Of a stretch of DNA of 64,000 nucleotides, positions 9,380 through 19,644 are shown one piece after another. The stretch covers positions 11,126,610-11,190,609 of the forward strand of contig OZ024828.1 of NCBI GenBank assembly GCA_964016985.1, in the 5' to 3' direction. Positions within the stretch are counted from its first letter, which is position 1; the number at the start of each line of letters is the position of its first letter. The DNA comes from Anodontia alba (lineage: Eukaryota; Mollusca; Bivalvia; Lucinida; Lucinidae). The translations under genes and the position numbers were made by a program. The notes under the pieces are model-generated. The model was given only the letters and a program-made list of their open reading frames with translations, was not told where the DNA came from and searched no databases.

Positions 9380-11216
9380 TTATGATACCGGTGACGATAT
9401 ATATGAAATTGCCATTTTACGAGGTTTATGATACAAGTAGTGATACGTATGGAATCGCCGTTTGACGAGGTTTTTGATACCAGTAGATACATATGTGAAA
9501 CTGATTACGAGGCTTATGATACCAGTAGAGATGCGTTTATGATACCGGTGAAAATACATATGGACTTGCCGCTTGACGATATTGATGATACCAGTGATGT
9601 TACATATAGACTTGCCGCTTGACGAGATTGATGACACCAGTGATGTTACATATAGACTTGCCGCTTGACGAGATTGATGATACCAGTGATGTTACATATA
9701 GACTTGCCGCTTGACGAGATTGACACCAGTGATGATACATATGGACTTGCCGCTTGACGAGATTGATGATACCAGTGATGATACATATAGACTTGCCGCT
9801 TGACGAGATTGATGACACCAGTGATGATACATATGGACTTTCCGCTTGACAAGATTGATCATACCAGTGAGGATACGCATGGACTTGCCGCTTGACGAGA
9901 TTATTGATACCAGTGATGATACATATGGACTTGCCGCTTGACGAGGTTGATGATACCAGTGATGATGCATTTTGGACTTTCCGCTTGACGAGATTGATGA
10001 AACCAGTGATGATACAAATGGAATTGCCGCTTGACGAGATTATTGATACCAGTGATGATACATATGGACTTGGCGCTTGATGATACCAGTGATGATGCAT
10101 TTTGGACTTTCCGCTTGACGAGATTGATGAAACCAGTGATGATACAAATGGAATTGCCGCTTGACGAGATTATTGATACCAGTGATGATACATATGGACT
10201 TGGCGCTTGCGAGGTTGATGATACCAGTGATGATACATACGGAATTGCCGCTTGACAAGGTTGATAATACCAGTGATGATACATATTGAATTGCCGTTTG
10301 ACGAGGTTGATGATACCAATGATGATACATATGGACTTGCCGTTTGACGAGATTGACGATACCAGTGATGATACATACGGATTTGCCGCTTGACGAGGTT
10401 TATGATACCAGTGATGATACATATGGACTTGTCGCTTGACGAGGTTGATGAAACCAGTGATGATACATATGGAATTATCGCTTGACAAGGGTGATGATAC
10501 CAGTGATGAAACATATTGAATTGCCGTTTGACGAGGTTGATTAAACCAATGATGATACATATGGACTTGCCGTTTGACGAGATTGACGATACCAGTGATG
10601 ATACATATGGATTTGCCGCTTGACGAGGTTGATGATATCAGTGATGATACATATGGACTTGCCGCTTGACGAGATTGATGAAACCAGTGATGATACATAT
10701 GGACTTTCCGCTTGACGAGATTGATGAAACCAGTGATGATGCATATGGACTCTCCGCTTGACGAGATTGATGAAACCAGTGATGATACAAATGGAATTGC
10801 TGCTTGACGAGATTAATGATACCAGTGATTATACATATGGACTTGCCGCTTGTCGAGGTTGATGATACCAGTGATGATACATATGGACTTTCCGCTTGAC
10901 GAGATTGATGAAACCAGTGATGATACAAATGGAATTGCCGCTTGACAAGATTAATGATACCAGTGATGATACATATGGACTTGCCGCTTGACGAGGTTGA
11001 TGAAACCAGTGATGATACTTATGGAATTGCCGCTTGACGAGGTTAATAATACCAGTGATGATAGATATATAGAATTACCGCTTGACGAGGTTAATAATAC
11101 CAGTGAAGATACATATGGAATTGCCGTTTGTTGAGGTTGATGATGCCAAAAAGAGATATATATGGAATTAACATTTTGCAAAGTTTATGAACCAAGTAAA
11201 GATACATATGGAATGG
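9380..11216. repeat. 46-bp minisatellite, block 3
   Basis: About 40 units, mostly of the GACGAGATTGATGATACCAG plus TGATGATACATATGGACTTG type. A 129-bp stretch (9951-10079) is repeated identically at 10081-10209, so part of the array was amplified recently as a multi-unit block. Forty-six is not a multiple of three and the minus-strand unit has few stops, so all three minus frames stay open for long distances. Confidence 0.96.
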
Positions 11217-11514
11217 TGTCGAATTACGGTTGGCACACGGCACTAACACAAACTGTTGTGAGGATAAATGAACTCTAAAAAGGAATTTACACTCTCAGAA
11301 AACTGACAACAGCTGTTGTGTCAAGTTTTCTGAGTTTTACTAGCTTGTTTCGCCCAATTTTGTTTCATCGGTGACCCTTCATAGAATTTTATCCAAAAAA
11401 AACAAACGTATTGGGCTTATTGGTCACAAATGACCAGAAAATAAAAACCTCACTATGGTGAAGTATGGGGAAGTTTTACGGTCGCCACACGATTAACACC
11501 AGCAGTATTGAAGA
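11217..11514. repeat. REP-S copies flanking PAL-A copy 2
   Basis: Two REP-S segments: CGGCACTAACACAAACTGTTG near 11235, and CACTATGGTGAAGTATGGGG near 11450. The second runs into GCAGTATTGAAGA and is cut by PAL-A. A hairpin of AGAAAACTGACAACAGCTG with its inverted copy lies at 11297-11332. Confidence 0.55.
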
Positions 11515-11802
11515 CATTACGAATACACGCCTATTCAAATATATGAAAAATTTCACTTGCAAAAAAACTAAAAATTTTCAGATAAAAAAAAACAAAAAAA
11601 AAAAAAAAAACTCTGAGTTTTTTTTTTTTCATATTTCTGCTCAAAACATAGATTGTGGGTATTCGTTACTCTAACGAGTACCCACAATCTATGTTTTGGA
11701 GCGGAAATAAGAAAAATAATTTATACCCCTGTAAACACCAGTTTTACTATATAAAAGTGGGGTTTAAGGGATCAAAATTATATAGGCGTGTTTTTCGTGA
11801 TG
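11515..11802 (-). mobile_element. PAL-A copy 2
   Basis: Full length with an A/T-rich expansion near 11585-11632. Its flanks (GCAGTATTGAAGA and ATAAACTGATTCT) join to give the uninterrupted REP-S sequence seen at 5555-5590, with at most one extra base. Confidence 0.88.
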
Positions 11803-12079
11803 ATAAACTGATTCTTAAAGGAATGACCCCTTGAGATCAATGAACACACACTAAAACCTGTATTAGAGTTTATATCGGATATTTCTACAATGTGGAGGGA
11901 AAATTGCCAGCATATTCACCCATATACGAGTACCTTCAATTGTTCACATGAGAAAAAAAATGTTTCATTCTTCCATTGTAATTTATGTTCCATTATTTCA
12001 AATATATCATTTATAAATCTCTGTATTTTTTTCAGATGTTACTTCATACTACCCTCTTTAACCTAATCATTCGGACAAG
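11803..12079. other. unclassified sequence
   Basis: Nothing recognised beyond the REP-S continuation at the left edge. Confidence 0.4.
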
Positions 12080-12255
12080 CAGGCTTGAACGGTGCAGACT
12101 CAGATCAGACGCCGCTTTCTGCGGCGTCTGATCAGGGTCTTCAATGTTTGGCACTCATCAAACACTCTTTTAGACACATCGATAGGTAGAGAAATGGACG
12201 TTCAAACTTAATAACAAAGTTGGTCATAAGCTAAGCTGTTCGAATACCTAGGTAA
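12080..12255. repeat. PAL-B element, B1 context
   Basis: Hairpin at 12088-12152 (GATCAGACGCCGC/GCGGCGTCTGATC), then the B1 flank GCACTCATC...TTTTAGACACATC, as at 990-1025. Confidence 0.65.
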
Positions 12256-12272
12256 AATATGGTTACAAATTT

Positions 12273-12488
12273 GAGCCGGGACACAGCATTCCCGAAAGGA
12301 TTGTATGTGCCCACAGCGAAGACTCAGATCAGCCTGTGCATCCGTAAAGGCTGATCAGTGTCTTCGTCTATCGGCTGAAGACGCTTTGGGTCTTAGGCTA
12401 CCCACAGTGCGCACTGCAAAGACTCTGATCAGACTGCGCGGATCGTTGGGCGCTCATGCAATCTTGTAGGAAATGCTGTGGCCCGGCT
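12273..12488. mobile_element. C2 element with two PAL-C hairpins
   Basis: Terminal inverted repeat GAGCCGGGACACAGCATT at left, with its complement GAAATGCTGTGGCCCGGCT at right. Two GATCAG..CTG hairpins lie inside. A second copy is at 21457-21691. Non-coding. Confidence 0.75.
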
Positions 12489-12644
12489 TATTTTATAGTG
12501 TGTCATGGGTTGATGCTAATGTGCTTATTCTAGAATCACTCTTTTGGTAACAGTTGATGGGATATCATGTAAACATACTAGTTTATATTATGGGAAAATG
12601 ATAAGGAAGGGACTTATCCATGCGTCAGTGCATTTTCTGATACA

Positions 12645-12792
12645 AACATGCATTGCTTCAACGCAAAATTTAGAAATGTAGATATTTCTACATTTGGGAT
12701 TGACGCTGACGTGAAATGTAAAAATATCAAGATTTTGCATTTATGTCAACGCAAAATATTGAAATTTTCTACATTTTACTTTGACGCTAACG

Positions 12793-12863
<71 letters not shown>

Positions 12864-12905
12864 CAATTTTTAGCGTTGACATTACTACTGATAGGTACGA
12901 CTTTT
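12645..12905. repeat. palindromic repeat split by (AT)n
   Basis: Repeated inverted pieces of AACGCAAAATGTAGAAAT and its complement surround an (AT)n tract. A second set lies at 13070-13250. Probably one or two degraded palindromic elements. Confidence 0.55.
12794..12860. repeat. (AT)n microsatellite
   Basis: About 33 uninterrupted AT units. Confidence 0.97.
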
Positions 12906-13069
12906 AGTTTTAGCTCGAGTATACGAAACAAATAACACTGTGGTTGGACATGACATCAGTCATCTTTAGAACATTATTTTTTGTATCTTGAGGTAAATGT
13001 CAGGGTCATTAAAGACATTAAATCTCCCAGATGGGGAGACATAGACACTAATGGTAAAAGTGTTCTACA

Positions 13070-13250
13070 TTTCTACATTTTGCGTGGATGTTGACCATAC
13101 AATGTATCGCCGCAAAATAAAGAAACAATAAAAATACAATCTGTATTTTGCGTTGAGGCTAACGCAAAATGTAGAAAATTTCCACATATTGAGTTAGCGT
13201 CAACGTAAAATGTAGAAATTTTTATATTTCTACATTTTGCGATGCAACAA
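13070..13250. repeat. palindromic repeat related to 12645-12905
   Basis: CTACATTTTGCG and CGCAAAATGTAGAAA alternate in both orientations, with GTTAGCGTCAACGTAAAATG matching the 12.8 kb set. Confidence 0.55.
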
Positions 13251-13292
13251 TGAATATCAAGTACGGAAGACAATCTGTCAGCATTGGATTAA

Positions 13293-13497
13293 CCCTTGCC
13301 ATGGCAAATAAATTAAGATGCGACGCCCACTTCTAACTTTCAGCCAATCAGATTACTTGATCCAGCTTGTTGATACGAGTTCACATACTTAATGACAAAC
13401 AGTGCAGATCCAGATCAGTTGGCTTCTTTAGAAGCCAACTGACCTGGATCTACACTGTTTGCAAAGCATGGCATATCCGGGTTCAGCAGAACCAGGG
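13293..13497. mobile_element. TE-B2 copy 1, TTAA-flanked element carrying PAL-B
   Basis: 205 bp bounded by TTAA at 13289-13292 and 13498-13501, with ends CCCTTG...CAGGG, the pattern of piggyBac-type MITEs. It carries a PAL-B hairpin whose tip is TTGGCTTCTTTAGAAGCCAA instead of the ACGCCGC type. A second copy at 22043-22560 is interrupted by a SINE. Confidence 0.8.
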
Positions 13498-13751
13498 TTA
13501 ATTGTCACGTTTTCCACATTCAGTTTTGCTGAATCTCTTTCTACATAGCCGATTAGAACAAAGTATTGTTCTTTTCTGTGAAATGTATTAATGCCAAGAC
13601 TGATGTCACTGCGATGTTATTTAAAATCTAATCATAAAGTTTAATCATTAAGTAAAATTACAGACAACTCTTACATCTGGCATCGATGTTAATTCCATCT
13701 AAACGGTCATGGCTGAAATAAAGTAGTGTAAACACAACGCTGAGGCCTTAA

Positions 13752-14997
13752 TGCTTTGGTCACAATACCTTCCGATTAGGCTTCCGATGTACTCCCGGCA
13801 TGATTTTTAGCCATTTTCGCCAGGTCTCCGGCCGGACACCCGACATAGCCGGCCGGTGACCGGGGCTCTCAGGCAGCATCGGGGAGGTGCCGGAAGAGTT
13901 TTAACTTGAAGTTAAAATTTCACCGATGTCCGGTGGATTTTCATAATCGGCCACATATCCTTCACACACCCTTTAAGTATCGTCCGGTATCCGGCCGGGG
14001 ATCGAGCGGTTACCGGCCGATGTATGTAGCTTCAGAGGAAAAATATTTTTAACCGGACAGGTGCCGATATCCGGCCGATGTCTCTTCACACGTTGGAAAG
14101 TAACCGGCCGATGTCCGACCGACTTGAACCGGTGTGCACCAGATATGTAACCGACATCGGCGGGTCATCGGTCGGGTGTCGACCGGCGTATCCGCACATC
14201 GACCGGGCATCGGGTGGACAATATAAACCCCCGTCACTCGGGTGTACAGCATTTTTCCGCGTTTCTGCCAAAGTGCCGGCTCCACACGTAGGTAAGACTT
14301 GAAGTCACTCGCATGTTCGTTCTCGAGCTCCCGCATTAATGTCTCGTATTGGCCAAACAGCGGTCTACGTAAGATCCAGTCGCGGACCCACCACCTTCGT
14401 CTTCTCCTCTGGGTCATATGCCGCTCTCTCTCAGCTTCTTCTAACAGCGCGGCAAGTATTATATACTGTTGCAGCCTTGCTTGGGCTAATTCATGTTCCA
14501 GCATTGCCAATCGTAGTCTTCTTTGCGCAGCCATCCTAACGTTATTACCATGCCAGGAAGTGTATACCCGTTATATATGACCATGCCAACACACCACCGG
14601 ACAATCGCCCTATATTCGGCCGGGCCTCGTACGGACGTCATTCGTAGTCCGTAGGATACTCGGGCGATATTCGTACGATGTCCGGTCAATAGGTGGGTAA
14701 TCGCCCGGACATCTTAGGATAATCGGCCGAAAAGTATTAGATGTTCGGACGGTGTCCGGCCGTTATTCGCGGCCTCGCCGGTTCCAGAAAATTTCTCTTT
14801 GGAAGTAGACTCCGTACGATTACCGGAAGGTCTTCGGACGGCCTCCGCTCGGCATCCGAACGGTGCCATTTATGCAAATTACACGCAAGAATTTTTTTCA
14901 CCGGTGTTGTCCGATATCGGAAAAATTGCAAAAACCACCGGTGTGCTCCCGATTACCCCCTATCCCCGGACACCGGCCGATCTTTGTGACCAAAGCA
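13752..14997 (-). mobile_element. PIF/Harbinger-type element, internally deleted
   Basis: 1,246 bp with perfect 14-bp terminal inverted repeats (TGCTTTGGTCACAA) and a TAA target duplication (13749-13751 and 14998-15000). A TWA-type 3-bp duplication is the PIF/Harbinger hallmark. The interior is much more GC-rich than its surroundings and dense in CCGGCCGATGTC-like subterminal repeats in both orientations. It holds one transposase exon (14262-14534, minus) but no DDE nuclease domain or MADF/Myb partner gene. I infer a non-autonomous deletion derivative. Confidence 0.9.
14262..14534 (-). pseudogene. Harbinger transposase (HARBI1-like) first-exon remnant
   Basis: From an ATG at 14534 the frame encodes an acidic/leucine-rich helix, then TQRRRRRWWVRDWILRRPLF and GQYETLMRELENEHASDF, ending in YLRVEPALWQK. 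An R-rich stretch, WWVR-x-W-x-x-RR-x-x-x-GQY and (L/M)R-x-EPA is the N-terminal signature of animal HARBI1-like transposases. Similarity stops at about residue 91, where the family normally continues toward the nuclease domain. The frame then runs on into non-homologous subterminal repeats. It cannot encode an active nuclease. Confidence 0.8.
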
Positions 14998-15095
14998 TAA
15001 GTGTGACAATTTGATAGTTTGTAAAACTGATATAGTTAAATATGGAGGACTGGCAGTTTGAAATGCTCCTACGTATCGCCATACAGTCAGTCCTC

Positions 15096-15374
15096 CATTA
15101 CGAAAACAAGCCTATTCAAATACACTGCAAATTTTACCACCAAAAAAATGAAAGTTTTCAGATAAAAATTCTGATATTTTTCATATTTCTGCTCAAAATA
15201 TAGATTATGGGAACTCGTTAGAACCGCATCGGAGAGGCGGTTCTAACGACTACCCACAATCTATGTTTTTGAGGAGAAATAAGAAAAATAATGTATACCC
15301 CTCTAAACCCCAGTTTTACTATATAAATGTGGGGTTTAAAGGGGTCAAAATTATATAGGCATGTTTTCGTGATG
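15096..15374 (-). mobile_element. PAL-A copy 3
   Basis: Full copy. Ends CATTACGAAAACAAGCCTAT and ATAGGCATGTTTTCGTGATG. Two small mismatches in the palindrome arms (GAACTCG versus CGACTACC). Confidence 0.9.
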
Positions 15375-15785
15375 GTGACGGGGGCAGAAGGGGGCAGTGA
15401 GGGCGCATCAACTTGATTTTGAAGGGAGCCTGATGTTCTTGATGTTCTAAACTAATTTTGCTAGTGCCGTAGTTTTTTTTTCAGCAAGTTTTACAGAATC
15501 GTTGTTTTGTAAACGTCATCTCAGTGGATAGGACCTAGTTACTCGAGGCTCAAGAAGTTCCGGAAACAATCCTCGGGTTGGCAATGTGATGACCACTGTA
15601 TTGTGGGGCGCCAAAGGAGTGATTCTGGTGGACTTTTCACAAAAAAAGAAGGATTCTTGACCATCTGAGAATCGTAATACGCGAAACATGACGCGGTAAA
15701 CATTTTATAGACTTTCTCTTTCAGCGTAACTATGTAAGAGTCCACAACTACAAGGTTTCAATGGATGTTGTAGAGCAAACGGTAT
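15375..15785. other. unclassified sequence
   Basis: A G-rich start (near 15374-15405) and a 68-codon minus-strand frame at 15539-15745 that matches nothing I recognise. No gene claimed. Confidence 0.4.
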
Positions 15786-15846
15786 CTCAACGGGCACACG
15801 ACGTTTATACAACGTCGCATTATCGTCGGTGCAACGTCATATATCA
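15786..15846. repeat. TE-G half copy
   Basis: CGGGCACACGACGTTTATAC and AACGTC repeats, matching one arm of the palindromic TE-G elements at 33020 and 33938. Confidence 0.55.
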
Positions 15847-15879
15847 TGGTATTTATAGTATAATGTTATTAAATGAATG

Positions 15880-16015
15880 TTTTCATATTGGCCCTGTTAC
15901 ATGTCCTAAGGATAGCTGTATTGGTCCGGTCCGAAGCGAAGCCGAGGGCTAATACAGCTACACGAAGGCCAATACGACTGGCCGAGGGCCTGTAACAGGG
16001 CAAATATGAAAACAT
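15880..16015. repeat. palindromic element with 25-bp outer arms
   Basis: ATGTTTTCATATTGGCCCTG is matched in inverse near 15995-16014. Inner imperfect arms include TAGCTGTATTGG with TAATACAGCTA. Only one copy is seen in the window. Confidence 0.65.
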
Positions 16016-16490
16016 CCATTTCATGACATTTATTAATCAACTTTTTGTTTTCAACTTTTAAAGTGTTGAAAGTCAGTAAAGCCTCTTTTTGAATACTTTT
16101 GTTTTTGCTTCTTGCTTCACTATGCAGTTAATTGCCGACTTTTTAAAACATTGCCTTTTGAATAGAAAACATTAACATTTGTTTTAGCGGAATGTCGAGT
16201 TGAAAAATTGTCTAATGTTTCTTTGAAAGACCACTTTCAAATTTAAGCGAGAACACAGACGACATCTTCAGTTGCATTTTTCTTTGTACATGTAGGCAGG
16301 CTTTATACCGTAAAATACTGACCCTACTGAATCCCTCATTTTTATCCCTAAATCCTTGTATTGGCCCTCGTTTAAAGATATATGAAGTTGTCACTAACCA
16401 CCTCAGAGCTAACCACACTCTTGACAAATTCGGCAGGCGACACATTGATGATATATATATTCCGTGTTCACTAGGCTCTGACATTCATGC
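16016..16490. other. unclassified sequence
   Basis: No recognisable gene. The minus-strand frame at 16212-16484 lacks known motifs. Confidence 0.4.
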
Positions 16491-16499
16491 AAATCGTCT

Positions 16500-16740
16500 C
16501 CAAAGCCTGTGTGAGTACGTATATGTCACACATACGAATACGTAACAAATGCATTACATGTGCCTACATTTGTACGCATACGTAACAAATTGTTACGAAT
16601 TGTTGCAATGCATTACATGTGCCTACATTTGTACGCATACGTAACAAATTGTTACGAATGCGTACAACTGTACGCTTATGTAACACATGGCAACGTTAAT
16701 ATGTTACTTTTGCGCACAACTGTAGCACCTGTTCATTACA
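16500..16740. repeat. short tandem duplication of a TACGCATACGTAAC repeat
   Basis: A 50-bp segment at 16551-16600 (GCATTACATGTGCC through TGTTACGAA) recurs at about 16611-16660. The family continues near 18744-18885, where a SINE splits it. Confidence 0.75.
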
Positions 16741-16959
16741 TGAAGCAGAAGTCACTATTTTGGGAACGATTACTGTGACCGGTTTGTTTCTCAGTATGCA
16801 TGTTTTGATTTGACACACGGCCCTTCTTACATAACTAATGTTTTTGCATCTATATATGCAGAACAATGTAAAATGTAACGTGTATTATTATAAAACAAAA
16901 AAGAAAAAAAATCAAATTGTCTGTGTTTGTTATCTCTATATTAAGCAGTGTTACACCGT

Positions 16960-16960
16960 A

Positions 16961-16991
<31 letters not shown>
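16960..16991. repeat. poly(A) tract
   Basis: About 30 A directly before the TE-L end. Confidence 0.9.
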
Positions 16992-16993
<2 letters not shown>

Positions 16994-17552
16994 CGTAGAA
17001 TTGACGGTATTGACTGGCATCTCACGGGCGCCTGAAGATTATTTACAAGAATACATCACGAAAACATGCCTATATAAAATTGACCCCCTTCAACCCCATT
17101 TTTATATAGTAAAACTGGGGTTAACAGGGGTATTCATTATTTTTCTTAGTTTGCTAATGAACATAGATTGTGGGTACTCGTTAGAACCGCCTCGCCGAGG
17201 CGGTTCAAACGAGTACCCACAATATATGTTTTGAGCAGAAATATGAAAAAATATCAGAATTTTTATCTGAAAATTTTCATTTTTTCTCGGTAAAATATTC
17301 AGTATATTTGAATAGCCCTGTTTTCGTAATAAATCGCGCATGACAGGACAGAGTAGGGCAAGATAGGTAACGTAGGACGTATAGTAGGGATTTGAGCTGT
17401 CGCACCATATATTAAGCTTACCCATCCTTACCCAATCCCACGAGGTAATTCCTGCAAAACTTCTACAGGCGTCAATAAAATTGACGGTAAATATGCGGGC
17501 AGCCAGGTGCCAATATTGTAGCGTGAAATCTATGGGATTGTTTTTACAGTGT
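16990..17552. mobile_element. TE-L copy 1, split by PAL-A copy 4
   Basis: Non-autonomous element related in inverse to 19306-19640. CGGGCGCCTG and ATTATTTACA lie left of PAL-A. On the right are GGTAACGTAGGACGTATAGT, CGAGGTAATTCCTGCAAAA and the terminal GGATTGTTTTTACAGTG. Removing 17054-17331 restores colinearity with the other copy. Confidence 0.75.
17054..17331 (+). mobile_element. PAL-A copy 4, nested in TE-L
   Basis: Full copy with central CTCGCCGAG. Right end AATAGCCCTGTTTTCGTAAT. Comparison with intact TE-L at 19306-19640 shows no extra target bases. Confidence 0.9.
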
Positions 17553-17842
17553 ATAGATAGATTTAAGTATGTATGCATAGATATTGCAACACCTTGATAT
17601 GCATGGTTTCCCAGGTTGAAAACTTCTGTGTTGCTAATAGCCTATAACTGAAACTTCTTGTTGCAAATATGTTTTTTGAAGTGTGGTAATGTTCTTTTTA
17701 CACCCCCACCACTTGTAAGGACAATGAAAGGGTCCTCATGTGAAGTGCAGCTGAATAGCTGAATCGTTTGAGGATCAACTGGTCCGTGTTTGGTGTAAAT
17801 TTTGTTTCTGGTACACTTTAACCGACATTATCTTTTATTCCG
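17553..17842. other. unclassified sequence
   Basis: Nothing recognised. Confidence 0.4.
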
Positions 17843-18121
17843 ATCACGAAAACATACCTATATAATTTTGACCCCCTTAAACCCCACTTTTATATAGTAA
17901 AACTGGGGTTTACAGGGGTATACATTATTTTGCTTATTTCTGCTCAAAAACATATAATGTGGGTACTCGTTAGAACCGCCTCGGCGAGGCGGTTCTAACG
18001 AGTACCCACAATCTATGTTTTGAGCAGAAACATGAAAAATATCAGATTTTTTTTATCTGAAAATTAATAGTTTTTGGAGGTGAAATTTTCTATATATTTG
18101 AATAGGCGTGTTTTCATAATA
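17843..18121 (+). mobile_element. PAL-A copy 5
   Basis: Full copy with near-perfect central palindrome (CTCGGCGAG tip). Right end ATAGGCGTGTTTTCATAAT has one change. Confidence 0.9.
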
Positions 18122-18405
18122 CGACAATGGAAATCTGCTATAAACGTACATACGCTCGTATATGAGCCGTGTCATGGAAAATAAACAGCATTAGTAACAC
18201 GAGAGCAGTGTAGACCAAGATTAGCCGCCATACTGTTATCAATATCTGATCAGGCTTTACACCATTAAGGGTGATATGGGACCAAACGAATGGTAAACAG
18301 TGTAGAGCTTGATCGGTCGCCACTTCCGGTCTATACAATCCAACTATATCGATTTTTCTTTGCAATTTTATAAGATGTGAAGATTTCGTATTGTTTGCAC
18401 ACGTG

Positions 18406-18743
18406 TTTGTTTGTTTTGTTCGGGCTTTACGTCGCTTTCAACAGTCTTTCAGTCATATCGCGACGGTGTCTGGATGTGGCAGGGAGCTCAATGCTCACTT
18501 TTAGAGTGCTGCCTCACTGAAATATCACGCCCCAGACACTTGACATGATATTCCACCCAGTCACATTATACTGACACTGAGTTGACCAGTTCTGAGTCCT
18601 AGCTCTACTCTGTTAATGCTGAGCGCCAAGCGAAAGAGCAGTTAGTTCAATTTTTAAAGTCTTTAGTATGACTCGGCCGGGGATCGAAACCGCAACCTCC
18701 CGGTCACAAAGCGGACTCTCTACCAACTGAGTCACTGTGCCGG
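18406..18743 (-). mobile_element. tRNA-derived SINE 1
   Basis: Read on the minus strand, the head has an A-box-like TGACTCAGTTGGTAGAGAG and a B-box-like GGTTTCGATCC. A ~250-bp body and an AACAAAACAAACAAA-type tail follow. A 12-bp target duplication flanks it (TTTGCACACGTG at 18394-18405; TTTGCACACATG at 18744-18755), inside the 16.5 kb repeat family. The conserved body could be one of the known metazoan SINE central domains, which I cannot name without alignment. Confidence 0.88.
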
Positions 18744-18755
18744 TTTGCACACATG

Positions 18756-18885
18756 TTAAATTCGACATGTGCCACTCATACACTAACTGTTACGCACACG
18801 TACAATTGTACGCATATATAACACATTTGTACCGGATCGTATATGTGACATATGCGCACTCACAACCTGTTTTCGGAAAACAAGT
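18756..18885. repeat. TACGCATACGTAAC-family repeat, right part
   Basis: TTACGCACACGTACAATTGT and CGCATATATAACACA resemble 16551-16700; SINE 1 separates it from its left part near 18370-18405. Confidence 0.5.
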
Positions 18886-19305
18886 GACAAAATGTTTCAA
18901 AATGTCGTCTGCTAAAAGTTTTACTCAGCATTATAAGCTTTAAGTAATGACTTGCGCATGTTCTAAGGGATCGACCATTTGTTCTTTATGTGTCAAATGG
19001 TCCCTCCCTAAGGACGGGACGAATCAACGACCAAAGGCATTTAAATGATACCATTTATTTGGCATACAGCCCCTATACCTTGCACGCGTTTCTATAATTT
19101 GTACATTTTGTGTTAAATGATTAAACCTCGGCGCTCCTTATTTGTAATTTATTTGGTCTAATGATTTCTGATATTTTTGCCGGTGTATGATTTTATCAAT
19201 TATTAATGCTTATTGAATCATCATGCTTCTGGGCTCATATGTGTTAACGCCGCCCCTTTGTAGCCAGCACTGCTCTTGTTGTAAAATAGCTGTACCATAC
19301 TTTCC
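18886..19305. other. unclassified sequence
   Basis: No gene or family recognised. Confidence 0.4.
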
Positions 19306-19640
19306 CTACTGGATTGTAAAAAAATTCCCGTAGATTTACATTGTACGGTAAAACCTGGCGACTGACTGCCAGCGCCGTTACCGTAAACTTTTACGGGGGC
19401 GATAGCACTTTTGCAGGAATTACCTCGTAGGATGGGGTAAGGATTAGTAAGCTTAAGATACGGTGCATTGGTTCACATCCCTACTATGTCCTATACGTTA
19501 CCTACCACGCCCTACACTGCCCTACCACGCGTAATTACTACTGTAAATAATATACAGGCGCCCGTAAAATTTACTGTACATGTACTAGCAGCCAGTTGCC
19601 AGTATTTACCATAAAATCAACAGGATCTTTCTACAGCGTG
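19306..19640. mobile_element. TE-L copy 2
   Basis: Uninterrupted copy with imperfect inverted ends (TTGTAAAAAAATTCCCGTAG and the complement of ATCAACAGGATCTTTCTACA). GGCAACTGGCTGC-type blocks occur on both sides. Reference for the empty PAL-A site. Confidence 0.75.
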
Positions 19641-19644
19641 TGCT

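Noticed and set aside
9600..11181. Long minus-strand frames (up to 265 codons) that look like a repeat-containing protein
   Set aside because: They are translations of the 46-bp minisatellite; all three minus frames are open and overlap, with no unique N or C terminus and no splice context. Kept only as a low-interest finding.
9380..11216. Regularly spaced repeat that might be read as a CRISPR-like array
   Set aside because: Units are contiguous and diverged along their whole length, with no constant repeat alternating with unique spacers; the context is eukaryotic.
13752..14997. CpG-island-like promoter of a host gene
   Set aside because: The GC-rich block coincides exactly with the Harbinger element boundaries, so its composition is explained by the element.
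14078..15014. Several frames within the GC-rich 13.8-15.0 kb segment other than the transposase exon
   Set aside because: They are GC-driven open frames in CCGGCCGATGTC-type subterminal repeats and match no protein family.
18640..18745. Possible functional tRNA gene (A and B boxes)
   Set aside because: The sequence is fused to a SINE body with a tail and flanked by a target duplication; no complete cloverleaf with acceptor stem is evident. The same holds for 22450-22551.
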